Assembly: GCA_018402385.1 (NCBI GenBank)
Contig: JAGYJA010000002.1
Location: forward strand, 248,001 to 312,000
Origin: Flavobacteriaceae bacterium
Lineage (GTDB): Bacteria > Bacteroidota > Bacteroidia > Flavobacteriales > Flavobacteriaceae
Direction of reading: 5' to 3'
Length of the DNA: 64,000 nt
Position numbers and translations under genes: made by a program. This document shows, one piece after another, positions 43,392-49,968 of this stretch. The first letter of the stretch is position 1. Each line of letters opens with the position of its first letter. The notes below the pieces were generated by a model that did not search any database, was not told where the DNA came from, and saw nothing but the letters and a program-made list of their open reading frames with translations.

Positions 43392-43538
43392 ATGGAAAAA
43401 ACTTACTCAAAAACCTCATCTGATACGATGAGTAAAATGTCCCCGAAGGAAGATACTGTTAGGTTTCTTCTTGATTATTCTAAGGCTTTAAGTGTTATAG
43501 ATTGTAATAAATGGAAGTTTGAAGCACTTCTAAACTAA
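43392..43538 (+). CDS. Small protein encoded downstream of the ECF sigma factor
   Basis: A 48-codon ORF starting at ATG 43392 and ending at TAA 43536-43538, just before a strong terminator. The product begins MEKTYSKTSSDTMSKMSP and ends with SVIDCNKWKFEALLN; it has no membrane segment. I recall similar short proteins placed after this sigma factor in other Flavobacteriaceae, which with the shared terminator argues that it is a real gene of the same transcript. Function unknown. Confidence 0.6.
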   Translation: MEKTYSKTSSDTMSKMSPKEDTVRFLLDYSKALSVIDCNKWKFEALLN

Positions 43539-43545
43539 ACTTTGG

Positions 43546-43574
43546 AAAAGTCCCGCTAGCTACGGGACTTTTTT
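43546..43574. terminator. Terminator between the sigma-factor unit and nth
   Basis: A 10-bp perfect stem AAAAGTCCCG / CGGGACTTTT around a 7-base loop, followed by further T. It sits between convergent genes and overlaps the nth stop codon. Confidence 0.82.
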
Positions 43575-44218
43575 ATTTGATATTCTTTTAGTACAGACTT
43601 TCTTCCTATTCTTTTAGTAATAATATCTTTTTCCAAATCCCACCCTCTGGCCGGGGAATATTGTCTGCCATACCAAATTATCTGAAGGTGTAATTTATTC
43701 CATAAATCTTTTGGGAATAATCGCTTGGCATCTTTTTCAGTTTGAATCACGTTCTTTCCATTTGAAAAGCCCCAGCGATACATTAGTCTGTGAATATGAG
43801 TATCCACAGGAAACGCCGGAACATTAAATGCTTGAGCCATCACAACACTTGCTGTTTTATGCCCCACTGCAGGGAGTTCTTCCAGAGCTTCAAAACTTGC
43901 AGGAACCTGTCCGTTGTGTTTGTTGATGAGTATATGTGAAAGGTTATAGATTCCTTTTGCCTTCATAGGTGAAAGTCCCACAGGTTTAATGATTTCTCTT
44001 ATTTCTTCTTCTGAAAGTTTAATCATATCATAAGGGTTGTCTGCCAGCTTAAAAAGCAATGGAGTGATTTGATTTACTCTAACATCTGTACTTTGTGCCG
44101 AAAGTAAAACGGCAATTAAAAGGGTATAAGGGTCTTTATGATCTAATGGAATTGGAATTTCAGGATAAATGCTATTTAACGTTTCAATAACAAATTGTAC
44201 CTTTTCTTGCTTGTTCAT
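43556..44218 (-). CDS. nth: Endonuclease III-like DNA glycosylase without Fe-S cysteines
   Basis: A base-excision repair glycosylase/AP lyase. The ATG at 44218 gives MNKQEKVQFVIETL; an in-frame start at 44269 is less likely. The helix-hairpin-helix LEELPAVGHKTASVVMAQAF contains the catalytic Lys, and the catalytic Asp is in PVDTHIHRL. The C-terminal region that normally carries four cysteines for a 4Fe-4S cluster reads GRQYSPARGWDLEKD with none. The stop overlaps a bidirectional terminator shared with the sigma-factor unit. It is a single gene. Confidence 0.92.
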   Translation of the reverse strand: MNKQEKVQFVIETLNSIYPEIPIPLDHKDPYTLLIAVLLSAQSTDVRVNQITPLLFKLADNPYDMIKLSEEEIREIIKPVGLSPMKAKGIYNLSHILINKHNGQVPASFEALEELPAVGHKTASVVMAQAFNVPAFPVDTHIHRLMYRWGFSNGKNVIQTEKDAKRLFPKDLWNKLHLQIIWYGRQYSPARGWDLEKDIITKRIGRKSVLKEYQIKKSRS

Positions 44219-44317
44219 TTTATGTAACTTTATAGTTGTAAATTTAATGGAAACCAATGTTTGAAACAATCTAAAACTATTGGTTTTTCTGATATTAACA
44301 TAAAAATTGCATAGAAA

Positions 44318-44788
44318 ATGAAAACATTACAAGTAGGGGACACTGTTCCCAATTTTAAATCGACAGATCAAGATGGAAACACTATTTCTTTAAACGACTA
44401 CAGAGGAAAAAAGTTGGTTGTTTTTTTCTATCCCAAAGCAAGTACACCGGGCTGTACAGCAGAGGCTTGTGACTTGAGGGATCATTACAGCGAACTTCAA
44501 AAAAATGGTTATGAACTTTTGGGAGTGAGTGCAGATAGTGAGAAAAAACAAAAAAACTTTAAAGAGAAATATGAGTTTCCATTTCCTTTATTGGCAGATG
44601 AGTCAAAGGAGGTCATTAACACGTTTGGTGTATGGGGTCCCAAAAAATTTATGGGGAAAGAATATGATGGGATTCACAGAATGACATTCATTCTCGATGA
44701 AAAGGGGCAAGTTTCAAGGGTAATAGACAAGGTTAAAACCAAAGAACACGCAGCTCAGATTTTAAAAAAAAAAAAAAAGCCTCATTAA
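44318..44788 (+). CDS. bcp: Peroxiredoxin (thioredoxin-dependent thiol peroxidase, Bcp type)
   Basis: A 156-residue peroxiredoxin that reduces hydrogen and organic peroxides using thioredoxin. The active site is FYPKASTPGCTAEACDLRD, with the peroxidatic Cys and a resolving Cys five residues later, as in BCP/PrxQ proteins; the fold strand LLADESKEVINTFGVWGPKK follows. The C terminus ends in five Lys encoded by a run of 15 A, then PH and a stop placed inside the transcription terminator. It is divergent from nth. Confidence 0.95.
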   Translation: MKTLQVGDTVPNFKSTDQDGNTISLNDYRGKKLVVFFYPKASTPGCTAEACDLRDHYSELQKNGYELLGVSADSEKKQKNFKEKYEFPFPLLADESKEVINTFGVWGPKKFMGKEYDGIHRMTFILDEKGQVSRVIDKVKTKEHAAQILKKKKKPH

Positions 44789-44801
44789 TTTGAGGCTTTT
44801 T
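44774..44801. terminator. Bidirectional terminator containing the bcp stop codon
   Basis: An 11-bp stem AAAAAGCCTCA / TGAGGCTTTTT with a 6-base TTAATT loop. The stop codons of bcp (44786-44788) and of the convergent gene (44785-44787) both lie in the loop. Confidence 0.85.
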
Positions 44802-46236
44802 CTGTTTGCTTATAACCAAACAATTTTTTATCCTTAATTATATTTGAAACACCATCAGGAAGTGTTTCCTCCCATCCATCTTCATCCTCAGAAATTTTTT
44901 GCAGAACTTCTCTAGAGAAAATTTGAAGAATTTCAGGATTGTAATCAGTAATATCAACAACTTTACCATTGTATTTAAAAAACTTATAAAGTTCCTTCAT
45001 TCGGGGATGTACCTTAAGGTTGTCGCTGTTTGTTAATTCACCGGTCTCTTGATTTTGCATGGGGTAGAGATAAACCTTCAAATCTTTAAAGAAAAGTTTC
45101 CCAAAGGCTTCTAAAATCCCACCACTCAAGTGACGATAATATTTTTCATCAAAAATATCAACCAGGTTATTAACGCCCATCGTGAGACCCATTCTTGATT
45201 TGGTATATTTTGAATAAAATTCAACGAGTTTATAGTATTCCTGGAAGTTTGAAATTAAAACAGTATGCCCTAAATTACAAAGTAATCTTGCCCTGTCCAT
45301 AAAGTCCTCTTCATCAATTTCACCTTCGGCCCTTAGGTTTGAAAGGGTAATTTCAAAAATGGTAATAGCATTATCTTTTTCAACCTTGTTTTCATTTAAA
45401 AATATCTCGTGAGAGCGTTCATACATATCAATATTAACCTTTGTAACCGGTCTAAAACTTCCTCTAAGCGTGAGAATATTTTTTTTGTAAAGTATCGCGG
45501 CAGGTAAAATATTATTTCCATCAGGACCAAACATTACAGCTTCAGTCATTCCATTTTTAATCAATTGAAGACTCATCAAGCGGTTGTCAACATCTTCAAA
45601 TTGAGGCCCTGAAAAATTAATCATATCAATTTCAATCTGGTCTTTATCAATATGGTCATAAAGATAGCGAAGTAATTTTCTGGGTTGATCATACTTATAA
45701 AAGGCTCCATAAACAAGGTTTACACCTAAAACCCCAAGGGTAAGTTGTTGAAGTTTTGCATCATTTTCTTTAAAACGAACGTGTAAAATTATTTCGTTAT
45801 AAGCTTCTTTAGGATCCACCTGAAAGCGAATTCCCACCCAACCGTGACCTTTGAATTTTTTTGCAAAATCAATGGTAGCTACAGTATTTGCGTAAGTAAA
45901 GAAAATCTTGTTAGGATGTTTTTCTCTGGAAATACGATCTTCCATTAATTTAGTTTCGTGTCGCAGCATTTTTTTGAGTCTGGACTCTGTGACATAGCGG
46001 CCATCTTCTTCAATTCCATAAATCGAGTCACTGAAATCTTTATCGTATGCAGACATCGCTTTAGCGATAGTACCAGATGCCCCACCTGCTCTAAAAAAGT
46101 TTCTTACTGTTTCTTGACCGGCACCTATTTCAGCGAAAGTCCCGTAGATATTTTCATTGAGATTGATGCGAAGCGATTTGTCTTTGATGGAGGGAATTTG
46201 TTCAAATTCTTTATCTCCTTTCAGGAATTCTGGCAT
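44785..46236 (-). CDS. Conserved protein of unknown function, about 480 residues
   Basis: Start ATG at 46236 gives MPEFLKGDKEFEQIPSIKDK; an in-frame start at 46293 would add 19 residues. The protein is soluble and well conserved in flavobacteria; I recall that relatives are sometimes named nicotinate-nucleotide adenylyltransferase, but the nucleotidyltransferase HxGH motif is not seen. Notable features are EIGAGQETVRNFFRAGGASG (a glycine-rich segment that might bind a nucleotide), a middle region with ILTLRGSFRPVTKVN, and DIFDEKYYRHLSGGILEAFG near the C terminus. It is convergent with bcp through a shared terminator and divergent from an MBL gene. No function is assigned. Confidence 0.85.
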   Translation of the reverse strand: MPEFLKGDKEFEQIPSIKDKSLRINLNENIYGTFAEIGAGQETVRNFFRAGGASGTIAKAMSAYDKDFSDSIYGIEEDGRYVTESRLKKMLRHETKLMEDRISREKHPNKIFFTYANTVATIDFAKKFKGHGWVGIRFQVDPKEAYNEIILHVRFKENDAKLQQLTLGVLGVNLVYGAFYKYDQPRKLLRYLYDHIDKDQIEIDMINFSGPQFEDVDNRLMSLQLIKNGMTEAVMFGPDGNNILPAAILYKKNILTLRGSFRPVTKVNIDMYERSHEIFLNENKVEKDNAITIFEITLSNLRAEGEIDEEDFMDRARLLCNLGHTVLISNFQEYYKLVEFYSKYTKSRMGLTMGVNNLVDIFDEKYYRHLSGGILEAFGKLFFKDLKVYLYPMQNQETGELTNSDNLKVHPRMKELYKFFKYNGKVVDITDYNPEILQIFSREVLQKISEDEDGWEETLPDGVSNIIKDKKLFGYKQTEKASN

Positions 46237-46264
46237 TGTGATTATTGTATTATAATAATTTATA

Positions 46265-46293
46265 CAAAGGTAGTAAATAGCTAATAAATACAA
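46265..46293 (-). promoter_or_regulatory. Promoter for the large conserved protein gene
   Basis: CAAAGGTA (46265-46272) reads on the minus strand as TACCTTTG, an exact -7 element, and CAA (46291-46293) gives a TTG -33 box at 18-base spacing. It drives leftward transcription. Confidence 0.55.
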
Positions 46294-46315
46294 GAGTTAA
46301 ACAAAAAAATATCTT

Positions 46316-46323
46316 TAATTTTG
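46316..46323 (+). promoter_or_regulatory. -7 element before the MBL gene (nearly leaderless)
   Basis: TAATTTTG matches TAnnTTTG exactly and ends only five bases before the ATG at 46329. If used, transcription would start at or just before the start codon. The -33 region is not convincing. Confidence 0.35.
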
Positions 46324-46328
46324 TGACT

Positions 46329-47105
46329 ATGTTAAAAGCACTTTCTGTGACATTTTTGGGAACTGGAACTTCACAAGGAATTCCTGTGATTGGAAGTGAA
46401 CACCCGGTATGTAAAAGTAAAGAATCAAAAGATAAGCGGTTGCGAGTTTCGGCTTTAATATCTTGGGGTGAATTTAATTATGTGATTGATACCGGTCCGG
46501 ACTTTAGGATGCAAATGCTTGAATGTGGATGCACAAAACTCGATGGGGTCTTGTTTACACATGAACACAATGATCACATCGCCGGTTTAGACGATATAAG
46601 ACCTTATTTTTTTAGACAAGGGGACATTGCTGCTTTTGCTCATAAACGCGTGTTTGATGCCTTAAAAAAACGGTTTGACTATATTTTTGTAAGCGAAAAT
46701 AAATATCCCGGAGCTCCCACACTTAAAGAAATTGAAATTGATAAAACCACCCCTTTCAAGATAAGTGACAAACTGGTAATTCCCATTGAAGTGATGCACA
46801 ACCGATTGCCTGTACTTGGTTTTAGAATAGATGACTTTACTTATATAACCGATGCCAAAACCATTGCTCCTGAAGAAATCAATAAAATTAAAGGAACCAA
46901 AGTGCTTGTCTTAAATGCATTGCGGCAAGAAGCTCATTATTCTCATTTTAATCTTGAGGAAGCACTTGAATTTATTGCAATGATAAAACCTGAAAGAGCA
47001 TATTTAACCCACATTAGTCATATGTTGGGGTTTCACGAGGAAGTTCAAAAAACACTGCCAAATAATGTATTTCTTGCTTATGACGGCTTGAAAATTAAAA
47101 TATAA
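46329..47105 (+). CDS. MBL-fold metallohydrolase (PhnP-like)
   Basis: A metallo-beta-lactamase-fold hydrolase. The ATG at 46329 gives MLKALSVTFLGTGTSQGIP; a GTG two codons earlier is also in frame. The metal-binding motif is HEHNDHIAGLDD, further ligands lie in VMHNRLPVLGFRI, DAKTI and THISHM. The GTGTSQG N terminus is typical of PhnP-type phosphodiesterases and lipoate-related MBL proteins. It is a single gene facing away from the large conserved protein. Substrate unknown; a cyclic or phosphodiester metabolite is likely from the family. Confidence 0.9.
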   Translation: MLKALSVTFLGTGTSQGIPVIGSEHPVCKSKESKDKRLRVSALISWGEFNYVIDTGPDFRMQMLECGCTKLDGVLFTHEHNDHIAGLDDIRPYFFRQGDIAAFAHKRVFDALKKRFDYIFVSENKYPGAPTLKEIEIDKTTPFKISDKLVIPIEVMHNRLPVLGFRIDDFTYITDAKTIAPEEINKIKGTKVLVLNALRQEAHYSHFNLEEALEFIAMIKPERAYLTHISHMLGFHEEVQKTLPNNVFLAYDGLKIKI

Positions 47106-47204
47106 ACTACACTATGAAATTAGCCATAAGACTTAAGTTAATACCAATCGAAATTTTCAATGGCGAATTCCATTTGACCTTTAAAAAACAATAAATTAGA
47201 AAAA

Positions 47205-47702
47205 ATGAAAAATAAAATCATCCTTTATCTATTTATATTTTCTGTCTTAATGCTGCTTTTTATGTATATGAACCAAAAGCGCATTTATGAAGATCAGGAA
47301 TCAAAAATCAATGATTTAAAAGAAAATGTTGCTTTTTATAAAGGGCTCAATGAATCCTTAACAAATGAAACTTTTGACCTGAACTATTTTACTTTAATGG
47401 GCAATGACAACGCGATGACTTATTTTGAAAATTATGGACTAGAAGCAGACTTTATGCAACAAATGGTTTCAGAACAAATCTATGCTCAAAATAGGGTAGA
47501 AGGAGACAACCCATTGATCCCCTATGTGGGAATGGAGGGTAAAATGAAAATCAATAAGATAAGATTTTTAAACCATCGCTGGGTCATAGCCGATTTTACA
47601 GATGGCCGCTACTGGGGCGAGATGATTCTAGAGTACAATCTGGATGAAAATGAAGACCTCACATTAAAAACGATTGCTTCTTTGTTGTATTCGGGGGATT
47701 GA
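47205..47702 (+). CDS. Membrane-anchored hypothetical protein
   Basis: A 165-residue protein with one N-terminal membrane helix (about 4-21), a short coiled-coil-like segment (EDQESKINDLKENVAFYKGL) and a soluble C-terminal domain with the pattern IRFLNHRWVIADFTDGRYWG. It probably faces the periplasm as a single-pass protein. The family is not recognised beyond conservation in flavobacteria, where I recall it being labelled hydrolase without support. It is convergent with the esterase gene, 18 bp apart. Confidence 0.65.
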   Translation: MKNKIILYLFIFSVLMLLFMYMNQKRIYEDQESKINDLKENVAFYKGLNESLTNETFDLNYFTLMGNDNAMTYFENYGLEADFMQQMVSEQIYAQNRVEGDNPLIPYVGMEGKMKINKIRFLNHRWVIADFTDGRYWGEMILEYNLDENEDLTLKTIASLLYSGD

Positions 47703-47720
47703 TTTTTCAAACAATCTTGT

Positions 47721-48380
47721 TTAAATCCGTTTCTCTAACCACTTTTTCAACTCAAAAAAGTTTTGTGGTGCCACCCCGTGACCCACAGGAAATTCACTGT
47801 AGTGATTTTTTATGCTTAATTTATCAAGAAAAGGTTTGGCTTTTCTAGCCCATTCCACAGGGATTACTTGGTCCACGCTTCCGTGGGAGCAGTAAAAATC
47901 CAATGAGGAGTAGTCTTTTTTATTGAGGTCTTCAGGCAATATATCCTCATTGATGTATCCGCTTAGAGCGATTACATTCTTTACTTTTTCAGGATAATTT
48001 AAGGCGACAGCATAACTCAGGATCGTTCCCTGGCTAAAGCCCAGCAGCGTGACATTGTCTTTATCCACATCATAAGCAGTAACAGCTTCCTCAATAAATT
48101 GAGCGATTAAATCCCGAGAAACCTTAGCTTGCTCGGTATCACTAAATTTTCCAGAGGTATTGTCAAAATAAATAGCATACCAGGCATTTCCATAAGGTTG
48201 CATCGCTTGGGGCGCCCTGACTGAAATGACAAATAATTCCTCGGGCAATTCTGAGGCAAATGAAAACAAATCGTTTTCATCACTTCCATAGCCATGAAGC
48301 ATAATGAGAAGAGGTGCTTTTGAGGTATTTCCTTTTGGGGGTCTTGTGATGTGAAAAAGGGATAGGTTTTGTGAATTCAT
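47721..48380 (-). CDS. Phospholipase/carboxylesterase-family alpha/beta hydrolase
   Basis: A 219-residue cytoplasmic serine hydrolase. The catalytic triad is visible as Ser in the nucleophile elbow LLGFSQGT, Asp in SVDQVIPV and His in FPVGHGVAP; the N-terminal oxyanion segment is LIMLHGYGSDENDLF. The length and motif order match short carboxylesterases/lysophospholipases (family PF02230). It is 9 bp from the downstream end of the small membrane protein gene and belongs to the minus-strand run 47.7-53.2 kb. The natural substrate is not predictable. Confidence 0.9.
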   Translation of the reverse strand: MNSQNLSLFHITRPPKGNTSKAPLLIMLHGYGSDENDLFSFASELPEELFVISVRAPQAMQPYGNAWYAIYFDNTSGKFSDTEQAKVSRDLIAQFIEEAVTAYDVDKDNVTLLGFSQGTILSYAVALNYPEKVKNVIALSGYINEDILPEDLNKKDYSSLDFYCSHGSVDQVIPVEWARKAKPFLDKLSIKNHYSEFPVGHGVAPQNFFELKKWLEKRI

Positions 48381-48389
48381 TCTAAAATA

Positions 48390-48710
48390 TTAATCTAAAA
48401 ATTTAAACCATTCATCAAATTTTTCAGTAAAAAAAGGAAAAATAATTACCTTACCTCTGAAAGCATTGAAAACGGATAGGAGCCATAATGCAATCGAAAA
48501 AAGAAATAAAAACTCCCCGATTATTATGTGGATGTAAGCGTTGACACTAATGGCAATAAGCCATAGGATTACAAGCCCAAACATATTTTTTATGTGTGCT
48601 GTCACAAATTTTGATTTATTGTCTTTGTTTAAAAAGAAAGCGATAATCAGGCCTATAAACCATAAATAGGAGGTGATTGCTAAAACTTTTTCGTGCTGAG
48701 AGTGCTTCAT
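48390..48710 (-). CDS. DUF4870-like small membrane protein
   Basis: A 106-residue hydrophobic protein with about three membrane segments. The pattern KVLAITSYLWFIGLIIAFFL followed by KFVTAHIKNMFGLVIL resembles DUF4870/Tic20-like import components, in which short loops link two helix pairs. The function is unknown. It begins 1 bp from the end of the dihydroorotase-like gene, so the BatA-like, dihydroorotase-like and this gene probably form one transcript. Confidence 0.65.
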   Translation of the reverse strand: MKHSQHEKVLAITSYLWFIGLIIAFFLNKDNKSKFVTAHIKNMFGLVILWLIAISVNAYIHIIIGEFLFLFSIALWLLSVFNAFRGKVIIFPFFTEKFDEWFKFLD

Positions 48711-48711
48711 T

Positions 48712-49968
48712 TTAATTATTTATTATCAATTTCTTATTCGCAAAAATCCCCAGTGCTTTACCTTTTAAAACCTGCCCCAATAATGCAGCATTTTTTGAGG
48801 TGGAAAGGATGTCACTTTCTTCAAAAGTCCATTGGGTTTCAGGGTCAAACAGGGTGATATTTACTTCTGAACCTTCCTCAATCGTTTTTTCGTCAATTCC
48901 AAATCTTGATTTTAATCGTGTTAAGAAAATAATAGTGTCTTCTATTTGAAACAAGGTGTTTAAAGCTCCAAAACAACTTTCCAAACCGATGCTTCCAAAC
49001 AAGGCATTATCAAACTCTACATTTTTGTGCTCAATATCAATGGGGTTGTGTTCTGATGTGACTCCATCAATAATCCCTTCTTTCAATCCTTTGATGAGGG
49101 CTCTTTTATCATCTTCAGCTCGCAAAGGTGGCATAAGTTTTAAGTTGCTGTTGAATTCTTGTAAGGCATCATCAGTGAGCATCAAATTATTAATCGAGAC
49201 ACTACAACTTATATCGAGTCCCTTTTGTTTTGCATCTTTAACTAAAGCAATACTTTTTTTTGTGGAAAGGGTGGGGAGGTGAAGTTTTCCATTGGTGTAC
49301 TCCAATAAGAATAGATTTCGATTTAAGTGCAATTCTTCTGCGAGAGCAGGAATTCCTTTTAAACCCAACCTTGTGCTGCTTTCTTCTTCATTGACAACTC
49401 CGTTTTTTGAAACATCATTTTCGTTGCAATAAGCAATTATGAGACCATCGAAATTTTGGGTGTATTGAAGAGCAATTTTTAATAGGTTTGGATTTTTAAT
49501 AGGTTTTTGGTAGTCATAGAAAGCAATTGCACCGGCATTTTTCATATCATAAAGTTCTGCAAGGTCCTCACCGTTGCCTTGATGCGTGAGTGCCCCAATG
49601 GGAAAAAGTGCTACCGGTTGGTTTATTGCTTTTGATTTGAGAAACAGGATGTCAGATTTACTGTCTGTCACGGGATTTGTATTTGCATTCACTGCAACTG
49701 CTGTATAACCAGATAGTGCAGCAGTTTTAAGTCCGTTTTCAAGGGTTTCTCTTTCCTCATAGCCGGGTTCACCAAAGCTCACACTGCTGTCAAACCAGCC
49801 TTGCGATATGTGTAAATTTTTAATTTTTAATTCCTTTCTGCCGTCAGGGTTTTCAATTTTTGCAGCAATTTTTTCAAATTGACCATTGGTGATGAGAACA
49901 TCACGTTTTTTCATATGATGTTTGCTGGAGGCATCAACTACTGTAACCGATTTTAAGAGGATGTTCAT
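48712..49968 (-). CDS. Dihydroorotase homologue lacking metal ligands
   Basis: A 418-residue amidohydrolase-fold protein matching dihydroorotase, the third enzyme of pyrimidine synthesis. The usual metal motif D-x-H-x-H-x-R-E-P-G reads DSSVSFGEPG (residues 60-69), so both His and the Arg are replaced by Ser, Ser and Gly; the later D-H-A-P segment is SEHNP. This makes catalysis as a zinc dihydroorotase unlikely, as in the pseudo-dihydroorotases that serve as partners of aspartate transcarbamoylase. The start overlaps the end of the upstream BatA-like gene by 4 bp. A true pyrC must exist elsewhere if the strain is prototrophic. Confidence 0.88.
   Translation of the reverse strand: MNILLKSVTVVDASSKHHMKKRDVLITNGQFEKIAAKIENPDGRKELKIKNLHISQGWFDSSVSFGEPGYEERETLENGLKTAALSGYTAVAVNANTNPVTDSKSDILFLKSKAINQPVALFPIGALTHQGNGEDLAELYDMKNAGAIAFYDYQKPIKNPNLLKIALQYTQNFDGLIIAYCNENDVSKNGVVNEEESSTRLGLKGIPALAEELHLNRNLFLLEYTNGKLHLPTLSTKKSIALVKDAKQKGLDISCSVSINNLMLTDDALQEFNSNLKLMPPLRAEDDKRALIKGLKEGIIDGVTSEHNPIDIEHKNVEFDNALFGSIGLESCFGALNTLFQIEDTIIFLTRLKSRFGIDEKTIEEGSEVNITLFDPETQWTFEESDILSTSKNAALLGQVLKGKALGIFANKKLIINN

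Noticed and set aside
47114-47194. A 26-codon ORF (MKLAIRLKLIPIEIF...) between the MBL gene and the membrane-anchored protein
   Set aside because: It is too short, with no recognisable relatives, promoter or terminator to separate it from chance.
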